Part shown: positions 23,522 through 36,300 of the stretch, piece after piece
How positions within the stretch are numbered: the stretch's first letter is position 1
Layout: every line of letters begins with the position of its first letter
Assembly (NCBI GenBank): GCA_021234155.1
Contig: JAJEKV010000058.1
Coordinates: 1,238,987-1,302,986 of the forward strand
Source: Isoetes taiwanensis
Taxonomy: Eukaryota > Streptophyta > Lycopodiopsida > Isoetales > Isoetaceae
DNA length: 64,000 bases
Direction: 5' to 3'
Notes under the pieces: model-generated
Told to the model about the DNA's origin: nothing
Database searches by the model: none
Seen by the model: the letters and a program-made list of their open reading frames with translations, nothing else
Made by a program: the position numbers and the translations under genes

Positions 23522-23665
23522 TCGAGTCGCGATTTATGCTGCGTTTTGAGATTAGCGATAAAATCCGGCTTCTTAGCGAGGGAGCTATTGAGGAGAGAGC
23601 CTTGGGTATTTATAGCCTTGTTGCATTCCTCTCATTTCATCGGTAGTCTTTGAGGCCTCCCTTTT
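23522..23665 (-). repeat. Direct repeat, copy 1 (possible LTR fragment, minus orientation)
   Basis: Matches 28868-29000 in the same orientation over about 140 bp (GCGTTTTGAGATTAGCG, CTTGGGTATTTATAGCC, TTGTTGCATTCCTCTC, TTTGA.GGCCTCC). On the minus strand it contains GGCTATAAATACCC, a canonical plant TATA box. A promoter-bearing direct repeat either side of a 5.2-kb strand-biased interval is what a minus-strand LTR element would look like. Confidence 0.6.
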
Positions 23666-26600
23666 ATGCAGCCAGTGCCATGTGGCTCGCTTTGTAATTT
23701 CTTGAAGTGGCTCTCTTAGAGGCATGCTTAGATGCGCCTTTGTACTCATCTCATGTCTAGCTAATTTGTTGAGTGGTTTGGTCAGACTTGGGGTTTTGTG
23801 GAGCTACTACCATTTTATTTGCCTTTGATTTCTTCGGGAACTGATTTTTAGAGTCTCCCAAGGCACTGCTTCATAAGCATAGATATAAGCATAGATGGCG
23901 TTATTAGCGGTTTGAATTGCATTATCTCTTTGAGAGATAGGAAGTGTCTAGTTCACCACGCTGGCGAGCTGCTTTACAGACTCCACAAGCTACTCAGCCC
24001 TGTATACATTGTCGGTGATTGCAGCGTCACCAAGCTTCGGTGATATAGTGCTTGAGCGGCAGTCTCACAAGGGTTGTATCGGTGCTCAACAAATCTCAGT
24101 TTGGTATTGCTTGATTCTTGAGCTTTCTGTTTGGGTTGTGTTGCCTTGGTGAATTTTCTGATTTGGGCATTATGCTTATGCGATTAATGGAGCGATCCAT
24201 TTTGAGAACTGGTGTTAACCGATTAACATGGATTATTGATCCATTTTGAGGGAGCTAGTGCAACTACGATTCGCGGTCGAGGTTGGCGGGGATTTACCTG
24301 AGGCTAGTTTTCTTCATGCCGAATTGTACTCTTGCTCACGGTTGAATCCGGGCCATGAAAATTCGTTCTTGCCATGTTGCAAGTCCTTTTCATGAGAGTT
24401 TTTGGATATAAAGCGTTTAAAGAGTCGAAGACACATGCTTCGAGGCAAAGCGGGGTTTGGACCTTTCACAATATTCAAGACTTCCTTAACCGATGGCATC
24501 CGTCTTCAACATATATCGATTTCAAACTTCGCGGGTTTCAAATCTCGGTGATACTTTCGGTTTATTTTCCTCTATTTTCTATGCTTTTGTAAGCGACTTT
24601 GATCTAGTTCTACCCATGCTTTTACTTAAGCCAGCTTTGTCCGATTCGCGTAATAGGTTGCCATTGGTACCCAGCATATGTGTTGCGTCATAATATCCTT
24701 ACACTGCTATCTTTTTGGACTCACGACTTTCCTTTGTGGATACCCGGCCGCTTTGATTTTCTCATCTTGTAGGCATCCATAGCTTTTCACATTAATGCGT
24801 GATTGCTACTCACGAAGAAGTATTTCTTTGTTTATATGCTCCAATGCTCAAGATACTAGGTTGCGGCGTTTAGCCGATGTAGCAGAAATTGCGATTTGCC
24901 TTTTTAAAGGATTTACCCAAGAGATGTATTCAAAGCGAAGCTAAGTGTTAACCAGTAGTTTTGTTCTTGATTTTTTAGTCATCTGTTCTTACACTTACAA
25001 CTCCTCCTCTCATTTTGTTAGTTTTCAATAATATACTTAATAGTTGGCCTTGCTTGTTGTGATGCGTAGTTCATTATTTAATCTATCGGATCATGTTAGG
25101 TAGTTTTATGCAGCAACATATTCCCATGCCTTTGCTTGTATGCACCTCTCTGTGGGGTAATGTCTATTCATGCGTGAAATTATAAACGCTACTTTACTTG
25201 AATGGGTGAGTAGCTCTAGCGAGGGTTATAATTTGGTCATTTGCGATTTGGTTTCTTTGCATTGTCAAAGTAATGCGACATGTGTAAGCGAGCCTAAGGT
25301 ATTGATATTTAGAGGCGTTGTAATACTTGTGAGATAAGGTAAAGGTAGCCAGGTATCTTTGCTCTCTTTCTGCCGGAAGATGGGCGTGATGATGCTTGTT
25401 TGTCCTACGGTCTTTAGCGTTGCTTGTTCTGGAAAAGATACATTTTTGCCTATTGCTTTCTAGTCTAGATTAAATTTTGGAGTAGAATAGTGAGGTGGAC
25501 CTTATCTATTTGGTTGGATTGACATTTATACTTGTAATTTGATATGAACGCTAATTTTTATTGGACGAGTACATAAGCTAATTACGTTTGATGCGTGTTT
25601 TACGTTACGTGTGCATTTGCCTTCAATTCATTTTGTGGGGAAGTTTTGCATTGTTACGGTGCGGTATCCTTATGTTTCTAGCTACCGCGTTCCAGTTCCT
25701 TTGCTTTCGTTTTTTCGATTACAACATGCAAAGGATTGCCGTCAAAGATGAGCATTTGGGCGCAGATTTTCGTACCCGATATCCAAAGGAATATCTTTGT
25801 GGCTGGCTAAGATGGGATTCGGCATCGTTAGAGGCGTGCTCCGAGTCTTATTATTCATACATTTGTCCTAGCCATTTGTGAGAAATGCACCAAGTCTTTA
25901 GGGTTCTGTAGCGTGATGGTGAAGTTCAAGCGGCTGTGTAAAGAGGTTCTATAAAGCCCAGTCTTGTAGGCGTAACAATCATTTGGACTTCATTAATTGT
26001 AGGAGGCGGAACCAGTGCAAAAGATGTCCCCGCTTCATTACGTTGGAAGAAAGCTTCACCGTTTGAAATATTTTACTTTTGTTTGGATTAATTTGAAGCA
26101 CAAACTTGAGGGTCCTCTTAGCCTGAGGGTATTTTTGACTTTATAAGTTCTCTTGAAGAGGCTTATGGTCCGAATCGCGATACTTACTTTTCACGAGCGA
26201 AAAACTATTTTTTTTGCCCTTGCTTGTGCTAGCAATCCTAGTATCTTGAACTATACTTGTTCATTAGAGTGATGTAACCTTACTGCCCTCTTTTTACGCT
26301 CTTCACAAATCACATGTCGGCATCTTTTATGCCATCCAAGCTTCACCTTTGGCTTGTTTTACCCATATACTATCTTCGCGTGAAATCGTCCTTGACCTTT
26401 GATCTTGTTTTTAGCGGTATGGATAATGTTAGTCTTTGGCATTCTAACCTTTTTGCTTTTGTGCTTAACCACTTGATTTGCCTATCTAGTTTTGGAGCTT
26501 TAGATCATTTGTTACTTGCCATCTTTGTTGACTTGTCCTTGCCAATATAATTCTAGCATCGTCTACTCCACGTTAAAACCTTTGCAATAGTTTTGGGTTT

Positions 26601-28867
26601 TGGTTGCGGGGTGTATGCTTACCGATGGTATTTTTCTTGGGGAATGTGTGTTGATTTGGTTGGGTTGTTGTTTTAGCGAATTGCGTAAGCTTTTGCATGG
26701 TTACATTGGCTTGTACGTTTCGCTTGATCTGTGGCCTTATAGAATCTCAATCATAAGCCTTGTGTGCTGCATGGATTTCCATTGTGGCGTTCATGAAGTC
26801 ATGGCCTTATGAGATCAATATAAGCCTTGTGCCCTGGTAGTGAGATTTAGTCTTAGGAAGGTTCGCAATTTTTGTAATACTATTGTGTTTTAGCCTCGCA
26901 GAGTGATTACAATTATACGGGTTAACCTTAGAAATTTTTGTCTAGATGGTATTGTTGATGTTGGGCGGTATTTTAGAATTTTATGATTCTTGCCAAACAT
27001 GGAACTTGCCTCTCTTGTTGCTTCCCTTATATTCGCGGTTTGTGGCTAACCATTAGCCCTGATCCTAAAGATATCAATTTGCTCCCATCTATGGCCCTTA
27101 GTGAGTTCGATTTGTAAGCATGAAAGGGTGCTTATTTCTTGAATTCGAGTTTTCAATAAAGAAACCTTTCACCTTTCCACTTATGGCTCTACACTTGGTA
27201 GCAAGCGGTTCGCCAGGAGTCCCTTTAGGTTCAAGGTTATTAAAGCTTTCGCATTAAAGGACCTTTGTAGGAGTGGGTTTGTTGGAGCTTATTCCTTTAG
27301 TTTTCTTGCGTTCTTGTGTGCTTTAGATTGTACATAAATTGTTGGGGCGTTAGCTGGGTGCTTAGGTAGAGGTGTTTACTTAAGTGTTCTTGTTTTAAGC
27401 TTTAGATTTTTCGGCTACATTTTATTTTGGTTTGCCTTTTCAAACCTCCTCTCATGGTCATACATTTCCAGCGTTGGAGATTTTGATACGCTTGTTATTT
27501 TAGTATGCTTTGAGTTACAATGATCTAGTTTCTGTGGTGTATTTATTTGTGAGATTTTGTCTTAGGACGCTGCAAAGGGTTTAGACTTAGTTTGTAAATG
27601 ACCCCAGTGGCTTTATTGGGTGTTAGTAGTTTTGTGCTCTTAAAATCTTTGTAACTTCATTTTATATTGATTCTGTTGGATGTTATTTTGTATATGAATT
27701 CCTTTTGGAGGTTTAAACGCTGCCTTTCATCTCTCCTTTAGAGATTTACATGTTAGTGGTGTTGGATTGTTGGATCTACTTTGGTCTCTCTTGCTCTTCA
27801 TCTCCTTCCCTTGACCCCTTAATTTTTTCATACTTGAGCTATGCTTAGTTGCCACTCCTACTGTAAAGTTTAATGGCATCCGGTTCTCTCTTCTGGTGTT
27901 GATTGGTCTATAGTTTTAATTATATATGCCTTGGTTAGATGTTAGCATTGTGCGACTTTGGAAGGACCCTTATGCAGTTAATTCCATGGTCCTATTTGGT
28001 ATACTCCCTTCCATTTTAGGAATATATGCTTGAATCCATTCCCAAGTTTTGCCTTTTTCGATCGAGGATTTCATCACATTGGGTTTTAGTTTTTCTCCTT
28101 CTATGCATGTTTTTTCTATCACATGTTTTAGAGTCTGACTCCGTGGTTTTTAGGACAGCCTTTGTCACAAATACTTTGCATTTCCTTTTAGTCTTACATT
28201 TTAAGGATTGTCTTTGCAACAGTGGTTGTACGCGTGAGGAGAGCATAATCCGATATCTTGAGATTTCATGCCCTTGGCTTTAAGCATCTTGTAGGACCTT
28301 TGAGCGAGTTGGTTGTGCCCAGGTGTGTATGTGTGACCATGGAGGTTTTTAAGCTTTGTTAAAGCTCGTGTGTAGATAAACTTTTATCTTGGCTCTTTGC
28401 TCATTTACAGTTAGTAGGCATTTTAGTTTAAATACTCTCCTCTTATGGTGGTGTTGGTTGTTTGGATGCGCCTTTTGTCACCGGGAAAACTTTCCAATTC
28501 GCTCTCAATCTCGTGCCCTTTTCCTTGCGACTAAATGTGGCACTTAGAACCGCTTTCTCTTGTAGGCTATTTGTCTTGTCACATTCGACCTTGCTCCCCG
28601 GCGTCGTTGCCCTTTTTTGCTTAAGATTCCTCATTCATTGGATTCGCGGGGGTGTGTGAGTATTCTTTTCATATTCTTAGTTTGTTTGGATGTGCTGCGG
28701 TCTCTTAGCTTCCCTTACTTTGCTCATTTTCTTTGCCTTGAGGAGGTGGTTCGGTGGGTGATGTATGCCCTTAGTTCTTAACTGCGTTTAGTTTCTTATT
28801 TGTTTACGCCTCTTTTTTGACATGTTGTTGCTTGATTGTTTTGGTTGGTGCAACTAGGCTCTAGAAG
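23666..28867 (-). mobile_element. T-rich 5.2-kb interval between direct repeats, possible LTR-element interior on the minus strand
   Basis: The plus strand is strikingly rich in T and G and poor in A from about 24.3 kb to 29.6 kb, so the minus strand is A-rich, as LTR-retrotransposon coding strands often are. I could not find gag, protease, RT or integrase motifs on either strand. The open frames seen (for example 25588-25881 and 28026-28283 plus, 28016-28246 minus) look like compositional by-products. The mobile-element label is inferred from the flanking direct repeats and strand bias only. Confidence 0.3.
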
Positions 28868-29000
28868 TGCTATTTATGCAGCGTTTTGAGATTAGCGGAT
28901 AAATCAGCTTCTTGAGCTGAGAAACCTTGGGTATTTATAGCCTTGTTGCATTCCTCTCGTTTTCCTTCAGTGATCTTTGAAGGCCTCCCCTTTTGTGATG
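28868..29000 (-). repeat. Direct repeat, copy 2 (possible LTR fragment, minus orientation)
   Basis: Second copy of the 23.5-kb repeat, with the same minus-strand GGCTATAAATACCC box at about 28930. Immediately upstream, GTGCAACTAGGCTCTAGAA (about 28850) recurs at about 29612, suggesting a further partial copy or flanking duplication. Confidence 0.6.
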
Positions 29001-30054
29001 CGCGTACCCCACCCCCTCCCCCTCTTTAGTTTTGCAGCCTTCTTACCTTCATTTGTTGAGTATTCTAATAGTCAATAGCTTATCTTTTGTTTTTATGTTG
29101 TTTAGCTGGGTGTTGACTTCACATTTGTTACGATCTTGCGATTTATCTTGTACAATGGTGGAGGCTCTCATGTAAAGCATTGTTGACTGGGGCAACTCTG
29201 CCGGCAGATATTGGGTTTTAAGTGGTGCGATGTTGGGGGCCCGCCATGGTGGGCCCTATGCCAATGATGTAAGCGACGCCCCGTGCGGTTTGGGGGTCAC
29301 GTGCGGTGTGTTTCTTCTTTACAATTCCTTTTTGCGGGGTTTAGGTTGGATGTGGGGCGTCCTTTCGCGAGGTTTTACAGAGTCTTGGTGTTGGGGGTAG
29401 GTGTTGTGGACGTGTAGCAGGAGGGAGCCTTAAATCTTTATGAACTTATTTGAGTTTTGGATCCTTTGTGTTACTTTGACCGCTTTTTATATGCTCCTTT
29501 TAAAGGCGGTGTGCATGAGGATTATTAGAGTGATATATTTTTATGCTGTACGTTTTGGAAATAAGGGGAGAGGATCGGCATGTTGACACTGTTCGCATTG
29601 TTTTTGGATTGAGTGCAACTAGGCTCTAGAAATACTTTATTACCTCATGGGCTTGCATGGGGAGGAGTAAAAAGGTCCTTAAGATTCTTGGGCGATGGGT
29701 ATCACACGACCATATATACCTTGATAGCCATGGTAGTTATTGGCCTTCAGTTTGTCACATGCCCATTAAAAAGGGGGTCTTTGTAATTTTAAATTTATTT
29801 ATAAAATATATAAGTAACACCCTTAAAAAAAAAAAAACTATTTTAAAATCATTCAAAAAACAGACTTTTTACCTTCCATGAACTTTTTGCAAAGACCACT
29901 TAGGGCCAATATGCGACCTTAAGCGCTTGAGATTCATAAAAATGACTTAAAGCACTTAAAATAAGTCAACATTTATCCTTGTGAGGAAGAATGCGATTCT
30001 ATGATAGTAGCGATTTTCCTTTTTGTCATTGAGGAAAGTGTTAACGTTTTAGGT
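29001..30054. other. Intergenic, nothing recognised
   Basis: Continuation of the T/G-rich composition to about 29.6 kb, then AT-rich. Contains an A-run near 29825-29837 and the GTGCAACTAGGCTCTAGAA recurrence at 29612. No gene supported. Confidence 0.35.
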
Positions 30055-30073
30055 TCAATACATCATTTTACCT

Positions 30074-33000
30074 TCATAAGAGTTGATAGTGATAACCCCA
30101 GAAACGCATAGCATGAAGTTTAAAATTTCGGCTTTCTTTGAGAATCAACACTATAAAGTTCAATAGACTTACGAGAATTTTATCTTCAGCGTCATCGCAT
30201 CTTGCGCTTTTCCAGCGTGAATAAATGGGGAAAACTGCGCGTAGAGGCAAGAAATCGTTACTGCGGTAAAACGGAGGAGACTGATTAGCCTAGAAGGGTA
30301 AGAGCCCACAAAGTCACTGGCAGTGCTTCTGGATCTCTTAGGCTCTTAGCCCTTCACCATGCATGTTTAAATAACCATAAGGTATGATATTTAGTCTCGC
30401 TTATACCATCTACATGCAACAACAAAAATTACAAACCCTGTATTAAAATGAGAACATATTATGCAAACAGGACAACCATTTTATTTTGTCAAAAGTTAAA
30501 ACTACTTATTTATCGTATGTAAAATATAGCGTAAATCATCAGCGTTATTCAATTGACATCAACAATAGCATTTAAATCATGCACTTATCCTATATTCTAC
30601 AGCCTGCCCTGCATTTAAAGCATAGACGGGTCTATGGTAGAGCTATAAAATCGCTGAGAATCCACTGAGAACTTCAGCTTAACCTTGATGGCCATTGTAG
30701 GTAATTTTCTTCTGCACATAGCCTTATGTATCCGGCCATTGTATTAATTTCTTCTGCACATAGCCTTGTGTCGGCTGCAAAGTAACTTTACCTTCTAGCC
30801 CGTAGAACATCTATGTAAAGCACAATCTAGGCCAAACTTGTCTTTGAAGAAAAGCATGGGCAAAAGCCAAGTATACAAAATCGACTCATCTTGACCAATT
30901 ATTAAATGTCTCCAATATGGCTGACACTTTGTACATACCCTGTCTATAGGCCCCATATTACAGCATGCAATCAGGTACTGCCATTTGGTATCAAAGGAAA
31001 TTTAATATGTTCGAGATTCATTTTCCATGATCAGAAATATGTTAGCTATATGGATTTTTCGTTTTATATGTCTACAACGTAAGACTAAAGATGTAAGCAC
31101 ACTAGGTGTCCAAATCATCAACCCACTGGCAAGTCTCATTACAACATGCAACAGTAAAAAAATCATTCACGTCTCTACTCTCTTGTTTGTGGCCAAAGAG
31201 GCTGTCATAATTAGTCCATTTTACATCATTACCTATCCTTTCTATTTTTCTGGTATAAGATCTGATCAGCTATTAGTTATCAAGCCATAACTATACAATT
31301 CAAAATCCAGCCTGTCACATGTAACAGGTCAACTTTTATAGATCATCATTTCCTTAACAGAAATATTTCCCTCATTTCTCTATGGCTACCTTCCAATCCT
31401 GAGGACTGCAAATAGACCATACACACACTAATGCTACTAGATTTCGTTTCAGACTAATAGTCTACCATTTTAGTTTGGAGAAACATTACTGAATGTGAAA
31501 ATATCATGATGCAATCCTCATTAAATCAAATATTCAAGCATTTTAGTTAGCTTGATGCTTAAGTCTTAATCTACTGTAATTCATAAAAACGATATGAACT
31601 AAATTGCTGGATCAACAGATTAAATGCATTTTAAGTAATAGCTACCAACCCTGGAGGATTTGCCTTTTGTGCGAGGGAGTTTTCCATAATTTGAGCAGTC
31701 TCTGGATTTGCACGCAGTATGTTTGTCAGAAGCTTGTCCCATCTGTCCTTACTAGCCGGATCTTGCAGATTGCTCAATGATTCCAGTGAGTCCATAGCAA
31801 TTTTTGAAACCTAGCTATGCAGAGCTGCCTTCTTCCTGTAAATATCTTCCTGTGGGTACAAGCTCAGATTTATTTCCTTTTGGAAGAAGCTCCTCGATAA
31901 ATGCTAAAATTGAGATTGATCCTACTGTCAAAATTCAGAAAAATCAGATTATCTTCCACCTTTTTTTTCCACATGTATGTGTACAGGCTATGCATGCCTT
32001 GAATAATTTGAGTACCATTTAAGCAGTGGATGTGTTTAATCAATGGAGGTACACTTAACAAAATGAAAATCGTCAGACCTGTGTGTGAAGCCTTCTGTTC
32101 CAGCAGAAATGCAACTTTAGTTTTGATGATTTGTGTGTTCCTAGAAGCATCTTCAATGTCTTGTTTGATCATGAAACATCAGAAAGCCTTGAATCTTTAT
32201 TCCTACCAGTATTGCACTTCTTATTGTCAGCTTATTTCCAATTACGGAATATAAAAGGCAGGCACTGGCCCCGGCCTGGCCAATCCAACACAGGCAAGAA
32301 CCATATGCAGCTAGAGAGCAGCATCTAGCTCTGGCCATTTGAGCCACAAGGATTACATCTGTCACCTAATTAGGGTTCAGCAAATATATGTCCTTGGAGT
32401 CCAAGTTCGAAATTGCCTTGCTTATACTGCAGCTTCCTTAATCAGCAGATAATACCTAAATCCTTGAGCAATCAGAGCCATACCTTTCATCTATGGCCAA
32501 GAATAATCCGAAGATAAACATGCAGATGTATGGTGCTACCAAATCATCTGTTCAGTAAAGAAGCATGCATGTGAAATAATTAGGGAGGGTTAGGTAGTAT
32601 GTTCGTTCATGGTATTTTCATATCAAATGATTAGGATTTTACTGGAGTAAACCAATTATTTAAACGAAAAAGGCCAAGCCTACCACATGTATGCTATGAA
32701 CCATAGTTCACCAAATTGTATCAAAATTAATTCCTTCCATTTCCACACCTAGATTAACTACACATTTTGTTGACTCCAAATTGTTGCCGTCGCAATTTGC
32801 TCATCTTTTGCCCATCAATAAGTCTGTTTTTCGCATATAACACCACCAAACGTCAGCATCTTGTTGGAGCCCTCCCATAAACTTTTCGGTAAGAGTCCAT
32901 CATACACATCACTTTGCCAGTGCCAATGCTGCAATGTGTGTATCTCGTAATGTTCTGCTAACTTGGTCATCGGTAAAAAATTTTGCCAACAATAATGCAA

Positions 33001-34178
33001 TTTATTTAAAAAGAAATACCTCAATTGTGACCTTATGTCCAACTATAATTGCTATACACATACCACGCTCAACATACCCTTGCATGTAGAATTCATATAT
33101 TACTTCTTCAAATAATGCACGAAAGGGCAGCCAAAGTTTAAAACTAGCAGTTTTATGGTGGTATGTGGTAGTTTTACAACTTTTCCTAACCCTACAGAAG
33201 TGTTTCAAATAAACCGTATCGAAGCATACATGCCATACTATTCATAACTTGTAATCTTTGTTCGGCAACGTAGTAAAATAAATAACCGGTGACAAGTGAC
33301 AAAGCAATAATATCTTAGAGTCACGATGCATTAAGAATATACGAGCATACCATCATTGCCCTACAATAAAAAAGTAACATCCTTATCCATAGTAGAACTA
33401 TATTGATACAGCGACACTTTTCTAAATATTGTGATCAATTTGCACTTATCTACAACCCTTTAGATGTTATGCAATAAAACTTCGGACATCTAAAGGTGCA
33501 ATTCCTTTTTTGAATCGTATGTGGTATATGTAATAGAAGTGAATTCATAGTTTGAAAAAATCACGATCAGCTGATGATGGTAGTTGGGGCGTGTAAAAGT
33601 CTGTAATAGAAAATAATTTTTCGTTTGGCTATTAATGATTCGTATATAACTATTGTGAAAGAAAGGCTAATCCCTTTTCATAGAAGAAAAGGGGAAATAG
33701 TTTAGCTAATCCTAAAAATAATAATGGAGCACTTGTTTTGAAAACTATGGCTATCTTTTTATTTTATTTTTTAAATCTCCCTTCATATAAGATTTCTTGT
33801 AAAATTGTAGACCCTAAAAATTGTCATTTGGCTATTAATAGCCACTAATTTTCCTACTCCATGAGGATTTGTATCGTAGACAAACACCATGAATCTCTTT
33901 GCATATTGTTGCCACGATGCCATGCACAAGGGAGAACACGTGGAAAAACCCTTAAAACTAACCTGCGAGAAGAATGGGAGGGAGTGATAGTAGAAGTGGT
34001 TAAGCCTGCGGATCTTACTGGCGCCGAAAATCAAAAGGGCGGACTGTTCCTTCCTCTTTGAAAGATTGAGAGAATTAAAGAAGTCGGTTGCCTCGAGGAG
34101 TTTTACGTTGCCGAAATCAAGGGCGAGCCTAAGCAACACAATCCTACCAAAATGCGAGGGTTCTACCGAGCCTGGCAT
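30074..34178 (-). CDS. Probable multi-exon gene, possibly organelle-targeted, function unknown (exons inferred)
   Basis: No family recognised. Minus-strand exons joined by GT-AG sites: 34178-33963 (donor CAG|GTTAGT), 33143-33020, 32928-32842, 31810-31650 and 30260-30074 (stop TGA). Phases agree at each junction if exon 1 is read in its Ser/Arg-rich frame (FSAPVRSAGLTTSTITPSHS), which resembles a chloroplast transit peptide. That frame has two stops and no Met, so exon 1 probably carries indels. Exon 2 reads LWLPFRALFEEVIYEFYMQG; exon 3 HWHWQSDVYDGLLPKSLWEG; exon 4 LQDPASKDRWDKLLTNILRA then NPETAQIMENSLAQKANPP; exon 5 NDFLPLRAVFPIYSRWKSAR then CDDAEDKIL. Exon 5 may instead end at 30173, where a strong GTAAGT donor follows. 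Intron 2 (33019-32929) is 91 bp; the others are 0.8-1.4 kb. Confidence 0.45.
30688..30775. repeat. Small tandem duplication, about 44-bp unit
   Basis: CCATTGTA...TTCTTCTGCACATAGCCTT appears twice in succession (about 30690-30733 and 30737-30772), within the last intron of the presumed minus-strand gene. Confidence 0.7.
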
Positions 34179-34309
34179 TGCCGTGGTTTTTTTTTATTTA
34201 TTTATTTGTGGAGGTATGGGGGTAAACCATTGAGTGATATGGAATTGAACAATAAAATGAGGGGAGTGCACTCTAGATATATCTTGATTAGTATACCTCA
34301 TTTTATGTC

Positions 34310-34387
34310 ACGTAGCCCATGAAATCTATATGAAAAACCATGCCAAAAGCATATAAAATCACAAAAAAATCCTGTTATAATGCTAGA
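34310..34387. repeat. Short dispersed block D, copy 1
   Basis: About 75 bases (ATGAAA..CCATG...AAAAGCAT...AAAA.CACAAAAAA) resemble 42088-42150 and 45305-45365. Two copies precede T elements; the third precedes repeat R1. Confidence 0.45.
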
Positions 34388-34748
34388 TACACACTTCAAA
34401 ATTAAATTCCCCTTAAACCCCCTTTGTTTTGGTGCTTGTTCACCGCGAGGGTGTTATTTCAGAATAGAGCTGTTGGATAGGCATATTCACCTTATTCACT
34501 TAATCTACCGCGTACATAAAGTTCCTCGTTTGTGGGGTACATGCGTAATACAAAATTTGCTATCTTACGTATAACAAGATTTGAAAATGCTACTATATAA
34601 GATTTGAGGTAATATACTACATGGTGTTGATTTTAGGTACATGCTTGAGAAACATAATTTTAGGGGCTCTCGCTGCCCTACGTCACCCACAGTGTGAATA
34701 AGCACCCAAACCAAAGGGGTTTAAGGGGGCCCAATTTTGAAGTGTGTA
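34388..34748. mobile_element. Terminal-inverted-repeat element T, copy 2 (361 bp, both ends present)
   Basis: Imperfect inverted ends of about 65 bp. The left end runs TACACACTTCAAAATT, CCCCTTAAACCCCCTTTG, TTCACC.CGAGGGTG; the right end is its reverse complement, ending GAAGTGTGTA. The outermost 10 bases pair perfectly. Non-coding interior of about 230 bp. Size, long inverted ends and lack of coding capacity fit a non-autonomous DNA transposon (MITE). A TA dinucleotide at each edge could be a TA target duplication or part of the repeat. The superfamily cannot be assigned from this. Confidence 0.7.
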
Positions 34749-36084
34749 ATGTAACCTAGTTTGAAATGTAATGGGAGCCTAAAACAATTTTTTGTGGCCC
34801 TTGAGACCTCGAACAAAACATTACATTATACTAATTATGTTAATGGTAGTTATATTAAGAATAAAATTTGGGCCCTTGAGGGCCCTGTAGAAAATACAAA
34901 TATAGGTAAACTTTTGAGGGGGCAAAGTACAAGATTAGCACTGCTTAGCCTATCTAAATATGGACCAAGAATTGTAAAATAAAGAGACAAATTTGTAATC
35001 CACCTTCACTTCATTCCCTTATGATTTACGTTATACATACATCTTTAGACCAACGTGAAGAAACTAGTATACCCAAGTTTATGTTTGAGGAGTGGTATTG
35101 AAATAAATACAATCGATATCACCATGTGAGATAATTCATAATCATATATATGACCCGAAGAGGTCGATGAAGTAAGCATATGAAGAATATAAAGTTGAAG
35201 TCGATGAAGTAAGCATATAAGAAGATAAGTTCGATGGTCATTGCAACTTGATACCCATTTACAACTTGATATACAAGTTGAAGGGCTCCTTTTTTCAACT
35301 TTTATATCCAAAAATAGCATTTGGGTACAAAGCATTGTGTAATTGACTGTATGATACATGTCTGAAGCCTTGATGCTCATAATGCCAATAACTCCAAAAT
35401 GGCATGTATACGTAAAGTAGAAACCTTGAAGTAAATACAAGGAAAGAAAAAAATGAATTGAGGCAACAAAATTTAGAAAGCATGCAAAAAATAGTTACTT
35501 TTAAACGCATAGAAAACAATTATAGTTAAAGCTTCACTAAGTTGGAGGGGAAGGCTAGAAATCTTTGCTTGCATATTTTGCATGAGTGGTAAGTATACTA
35601 CGTCAAAAATTACTCTATGGCTTAGCGTCCACTCAATTTGTAGCCTTCATATACCTACTATAGAAGCCTTTGCAATAAGGCTACTTTCACACGCTCACAG
35701 TATGGCGTTTCATGGCGAGGATACACTATTTTACTTCATCGATATATACCTCACGGGATTTGGATCGCGATATTGTAAACTTAAGGCACAAGACTTCCAT
35801 GGTAAGCCATAGCCAACCACCACTGCAATATTTCTAGATTGAGCATTTGAAGACTATGATTTAGCGTCTACTGCATATAGATGCGCAAGCTTAGCAACCC
35901 ATGTAAGAGCTTTCTTTGGGTTTGTGAAGAAAGCGAAACAAAGGCGCATTTGTAACAAAGAGAGTTTTGATGTGGGGACTTATTTTGGATTGCGAAGTTC
36001 ATTACGTCAACTTAAACTACACATAGCAAAAGAAACAATTACCTGCGATAATATAAGCCTAAAGTCTTGAATATTGGGACCTCT
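34749..36084. other. Right flank of T copy 2, then intergenic
   Basis: The flank to about 34995 resembles 16321-16600 (TTTGGGCCCTTGAGGG near 34864). At 35162-35225 a 35-40-bp unit with GTCGATGAAGTAAGCATAT is duplicated in tandem. The remainder to 36084 has no recognised feature. Confidence 0.5.
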
Positions 36085-36300
36085 GATTTTAGCGAGGAAA
36101 GCTGCATATGCCAGGACATGTCTTTTGCTGGGCCTTTGGTCCCAAAGAGGGGCTTTTTAAGGTCCCAAGAGGCCTTTGGTCAAAAGAAGGACCAAGGGGC
36201 GTGCACATGCTATATATAGTAGCTTCGGGGGAGAGCTGCAGGGGGCGTGTGTCATAGGTGAGGGGCTGAGGTTGGGTGGTGAGATGCGCTATCTCACCAC
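36085..36300 (+). repeat. GC-rich inverted repeat flanking the gypsy relic, left arm
   Basis: About 210 bases match the reverse complement of 41055-41265: CATATGCCA, GGGCCTTTGGTCCCAAAGAGGGGCT, GGACCAA.GGGGCG, GGGAGAGCT, GTGAGAT.GCGCTATCTCAC. A TATA-like CTATATATAG lies at about 36209. It is an inverted, not direct, arrangement, so these are not the LTRs of the intervening gypsy element. Confidence 0.7.

Noticed and set aside
24095-24115. GTTTGGTATTGCTTG as a possible tRNA-Met primer-binding site
   Set aside because: Only the TGGTAT part fits, and the flanking repeats point to the opposite strand.
25588-28659. Hydrophobic plus-strand frames (Phe/Leu/Ser-rich) as membrane-protein genes
   Set aside because: T-rich composition alone yields Phe, Leu and Ser codons; no start context, splice chain or family pattern supports them.
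30055-30135. Additional last exon (KAEILNFMLCVSG...) after a 37-base intron
   Set aside because: A 37-base intron is below the usual plant minimum, and the preceding exon reads on in frame to a stop at 30074.
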